This document shows, piece by piece, positions 61,018 through 64,000 of a DNA stretch of 64,000 nucleotides. Each line of letters opens with the position of its first letter. Positions within the stretch are counted from its first letter, which is position 1. The position numbers and the translations under genes are program-made. This DNA comes from Perkinsus marinus ATCC 50983 (taxonomy: Eukaryota > Perkinsozoa > Perkinsida > Perkinsidae), in the NCBI RefSeq assembly GCF_000006405.1, contig NW_003202922.1, forward strand, positions 237,663 to 301,662, given 5' to 3'. Under the pieces are notes generated by a model. It made no database searches. It saw only the letters and a program-made list of their open reading frames with translations, and was not told the DNA's origin.

Positions 61018-62270
61018 CTGGGGAACTCAATTGCTATTGCCGAGGTCCCCCCCAGACCTCCACACCTTGTTCAAGCCAATGCCTCCTATACTCGCAGTCC
61101 GTCTCGTTACCGCTGGCTTGTAGACAGTAAAAACAGGATACTAAATATAGCAAATTACACTGATTATGAATGAGGGAGAAAATCACTACCGGTTTTGGTG
61201 GGGAAAAACGGCAGGCGCTATAATCGCTCACATTCTCACTGCCCGAACGTGGGACAGACACCTGCTCACTGACCCTACCAGCATTGACCCAGCCAAGTGT
61301 TTACCTACCCCATTGCTCTTCACGAATGACGAGGATCGTAAATGGGCATTGGAGTGAGTCGAACCATACCGCTTCAAGGGATGAGGACTGTAGCCACCGA
61401 TAGGAGCACCTTCGAGCGGGGCTGCAGCCGAATAGCCGCTAGGGGCTGCTTCCTGGCTCGCCAAGCCTGACCAACAGGACACTCGCACACTACCCTAGGG
61501 CGACCAGGCCAGTACGTGTGGAAGGGGGAGAGTAACCAACAGACGGTCCCATGACCGGCGATGGAGAAGATTGACGCAGTGTAGCGTGGCGGGGTGGACT
61601 GATGCGACTCCCCTGACTGTTGAGGCACGAAGACCACTGGCCTTACCCTCGGTAGGTGAGCATGGGATAGTCGACTTGCTCAAGGGCGACTTGAGGAGTC
61701 CGACCCCGAGCCGTCAGAGGAGGGAGAGGCAGAGGAGGAGAAGGGTGGCAATGCTGTACCTGCGGCGCACCATGGGCCTCATCGGGCTTCTCCATAGAGG
61801 AATAACCGTTTGGGAACTGCCATGCTGAATAGACACACGGCGCACCCTGAGGGGACTCAGTGTAAAAGCACCAATAACATCACTCACATCCTCGTACCGA
61901 CGCCCTGTGTGGCGACGTCAAGACGTGGAGAAAAGCAAGAATACGCACTCGAGTAACGCGCCTGGCATGCCTCCAGCCGGCCTTGTTGTTGCTGTTGTAG
62001 GGGAATGGGATATTGCTGATGTTGTGATGGGAACATAGTAAGAGGAAACACGAACGCCGACCGGGAGTAACAGAGACCCTCCTATACTGAGCATCGATTC
62101 GACTAGAGGAAAATGATCGATGACCATGGAAGAGGCCAACCCAAGCGTCTCCTTGTAAGTATAGTGACAACACTGTAATGTGGACCAGAGCAATAAGCCA
62201 CTGTAAGCACTCATGGCTTACAGTGGAAACCATCGTCAAGTGTGATTTAGAAACCAGGCGTCTCTTTGTA
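61018..62270. other. possible low-complexity exons, minus strand
   Basis: Minus-strand open segments such as QEAAPSGYSAAAPLEGAPIG with YSPHPLKRYGSTHSNAHLRS (61488-61228) look like disordered protein. They may be N-terminal exons of the TKL kinase or C-terminal exons of the next gene. Splice links were not resolved. Confidence 0.3.
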
Positions 62271-62274
62271 TCAT

Positions 62275-62386
62275 TGGAGTGAAAAACAGTAGTGAAAAAC
62301 ACATTCCACAACTACTGCATATCACCGCGAATATTGCGTTTTTCACCGAGTTTTACGCCCAATCACGTTAAACGGGTGAAACTCCA
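62275..62386. mobile_element. MITE family 2, copy 3
   Basis: Ends TGGAGTGAAAAAC and ACGGGTGAAACTCCA, 112 bp, nearly collinear in reverse with the copy at 21066-21190. TTGTATC lies at the same distance on both sides (TTGTATCAT left, TTGTATCGG right), suggesting a 9-bp target duplication with the last bases mutated. Confidence 0.75.
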
Positions 62387-62398
62387 TTGTATCGGTTG

Positions 62399-62860
62399 TC
62401 AACGACTCATACATGGAGTAAGAGCGTGTGCTAGAGCAGATGGGTCCTGGCAGCATCCTGAAGCTACTTGCTCACAGGGGTCTCTCATGAAGGCCTTGAG
62501 GCTCGCTAGGATTAAGGTGGCTCCAATAGAGAACAGCAGATAGGCATAGACCTGCTGACTAGAGCGACCCTCCTCCAACATAGGGCCGCTCGATTTAGCA
62601 ACAACAGCATCGAAGGATCCCGGGTTACCTCTGAGCATTGCTGTCCTATCGACAGTTTCACCACACTACTTGACGTAACCCGAAATCGAGGCTATGCGCA
62701 TTGCGCAATCGCCAGGATACCCCCTCGTCCCCCACTAGAAAAGAGATTGACCACGCAATGTCGATAGTAGTAGTGAGAAGGATGGCCCCAACAGATGTTC
62801 GGAACAGTTAAAATGGGATTCTGTCATCGTCCAAGGCTCTACACCATCTCGCCGTTTTGG
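62399..62860 (-). CDS. membrane-protein exons
   Basis: Two hydrophobic segments are open on the minus strand: SVGAILLTTTIDIAWSISFL (about 62790-62730) and QVYAYLLFSIGATLILASLK (about 62550-62490). They are likely transmembrane helices of one protein, possibly the same gene as the zinc-finger-like exons just upstream. Exon limits and stop codon are not resolved. Confidence 0.4.
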
Positions 62861-62929
62861 ATCCTCAACGCAATCTTTTCTAATAAAGGTAGTCTCTTAT
62901 CCTTATTTTTCTGGCACACATGAAATAGC

Positions 62930-64000
62930 AATTACCCTTGCCCCCCACCCCAGATGCTTACCCTCCAATCGTCGAACTGAAGTCTCCCAGGGGACTCCTC
63001 CAGGTAGTACTCAAACCCAGTGAATCTGATAGCAACAACGAAAACTTTCCCACGACAGCAACAGACCCTACTACCCCTTGGGAACTGCTTTACAAATAAC
63101 CATGCCCTGCGGGAGCTCCGATACGCCGTGAATCAAACTAAGCGCCTTGGGCATCTGAACAAACTACAGCTACCCAGCCGACCAGAACAGCATATGCTTT
63201 GCCCACCTCAGCCAACTTCCGAGGTTCCCTCATGAAGTACTGGTCAAGTACAATCTCTCCTGTTCTATGGTTCATCCTGAAAAATTCAAGTCTGGCAGAC
63301 CCCACCGCCGAGCCCCAGCACGTACGCATAGATCCTCCTATACCCCGAAGTATCGCAAAAGAGCTGGTAGTAGTCGAGATGGGCTTGCGTGAGGGCCAGG
63401 ACATGCCGCTGATGGGGTTTCGACTGCCGATGCTTCTAAGAACAAGTCCGACTTCTTGAGCCCAATGAGACAGCGAAGGCCTACCTCAAACTGCTCTCCT
63501 GTGGTGAAGGTGTCACACTCAGCCATCCGGCCCAGATCGTGACAGCACAGCTGGCACACCAGCTCCCCATCGGTTATGAATTCAAACCTGTGATGGGTAA
63601 CACAAGTCGACAGCACACTTGAGGCGTTCCTTTACTTATTCAACAGCCTCGCCTCTTCCTCCTCGATGGCCCTCTCGTCCATTAGGGCCATGTCCTGCCT
63701 CATGGGCGGTTCCGGAGGAGACGCTGACTGATGTCCCAAGGGTCGGCCCCATGCCGAGCCCGGGACACCAGTCGGCCCTCCTGCCCTAGGTAAATAAGAA
63801 GTCGGCCCTCCTGGTGGTACCGCGACTCTCGGTGCTGCCAAAAAACCGAGGCTCTCCTACACTATGAGAAAGGCCCTACCTGCTCGAGGGCCCCCTGGGG
63901 GTAGCGGCACTACGCTTTTCGCCTGCACTAGCGGTCGAGGGATGGCCGAAGGTGGGAAGTGGACCGCTGGAACTCTCGGTCGTCCTTCCCTATATAATGC
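62930..64000 (-). CDS. zinc-finger-like protein, 5' end beyond window
   Basis: The gene enters from the right edge. Exons in order: a Pro/Arg/Gly-rich start (KSVVPLPPGGPRA, 44-45 nt intron, APRVAVPPGGPTSYLPRAGG) ending EEEEARLLNK; 48-nt intron; FEFITDGELVCQLCCHDLGR with AECDTFTTGEQFE; 49-nt intron; KHRQSKPHQRHVLALTQAHL with DYYQLFCDTSGYRRIYA; then LEFFRMNHRTGEIVLDQYFM and, after another intron, RFTGFEYYLEESPGRLQFDD. The CxxC followed by HRQSKPHQRH spacing resembles a U1/matrin-type C2H2 finger, though spread over two exons. Function unknown; nucleic-acid binding is a guess. Confidence 0.55.

Overview
This is a eukaryotic nuclear window, most likely from a perkinsozoan or dinoflagellate relative (Perkinsus-like). 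The evidence is of three kinds. Protein-coding genes are cut by very short GT-AG introns, repeatedly about 42-50 nt, and the encoded proteins are typical eukaryotic housekeeping and signalling proteins. A 22-nt block at 53555-53576 matches the dinozoan trans-splicing spliced leader consensus at every position. Several genes are packed head to tail with only about 50-130 bp between stop and next start, which suits polycistronic transcription with trans-splicing. The genus is an inference.

Layout. From 1.4 to 21.5 kb nearly everything is on the minus strand. In transcription order it holds: an FCP1/NIF-family HAD phosphatase (about 21.5-20.2 kb), a small membrane protein, a very large alpha-solenoid protein (18.0-11.3 kb), the proteasome lid subunit Rpn8 (11.2-9.3 kb), a long coiled-coil protein (9.2-5.9 kb), a vitamin K-dependent gamma-carboxylase-like HTTM protein (5.8-3.8 kb) and an alanine-rich multi-exon protein of unknown function (3.8-1.5 kb). 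A gene-poor, AT-richer stretch follows (22-26.4 kb). The middle of the window carries a dual-specificity phosphatase (+), a GT61-type glycosyltransferase (-), an initiator tRNA-Met (+), a hypothetical protein (-), an AMPK/SNF1-like kinase with KA1-like tail (-), a polycystin-type TRP channel (+), an RRM protein (-) and an equilibrative nucleoside transporter (+). The right end carries a RanBP2-type zinc-finger protein and EMC3 (both -), a 259-bp palindrome abutting a 100-N assembly gap, the spliced-leader-like block, a pepsin-like aspartic protease (-), a TKL kinase (-) and a 5'-truncated zinc-finger protein (-).

The most unusual structure is a family of about ten short, non-autonomous hAT-like elements (MITEs) of roughly 100-190 bp. 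Their ends resemble CAGTGTTGGAATATATG and CAGTGTGGGAAAATATGC, and the two best-preserved copies have perfect 8-bp target duplications. Most sit in introns of the minus-strand genes. Two copies in the alpha-solenoid gene (15288-15442 and 16400-16551) interrupt what reads as one continuous coding frame, so they are candidate new introns created by transposon insertion (introner-like). A second, unrelated MITE family (ends GGAGTTTCACC) enlarges an FCP1 intron to about 480 nt and recurs near 62.3 kb.

Exon boundaries were deduced by eye from GT-AG positions and frame continuity. They are firm for Rpn8, the carboxylase, the RRM protein, the phosphatase and the zinc-finger protein, and approximate elsewhere.
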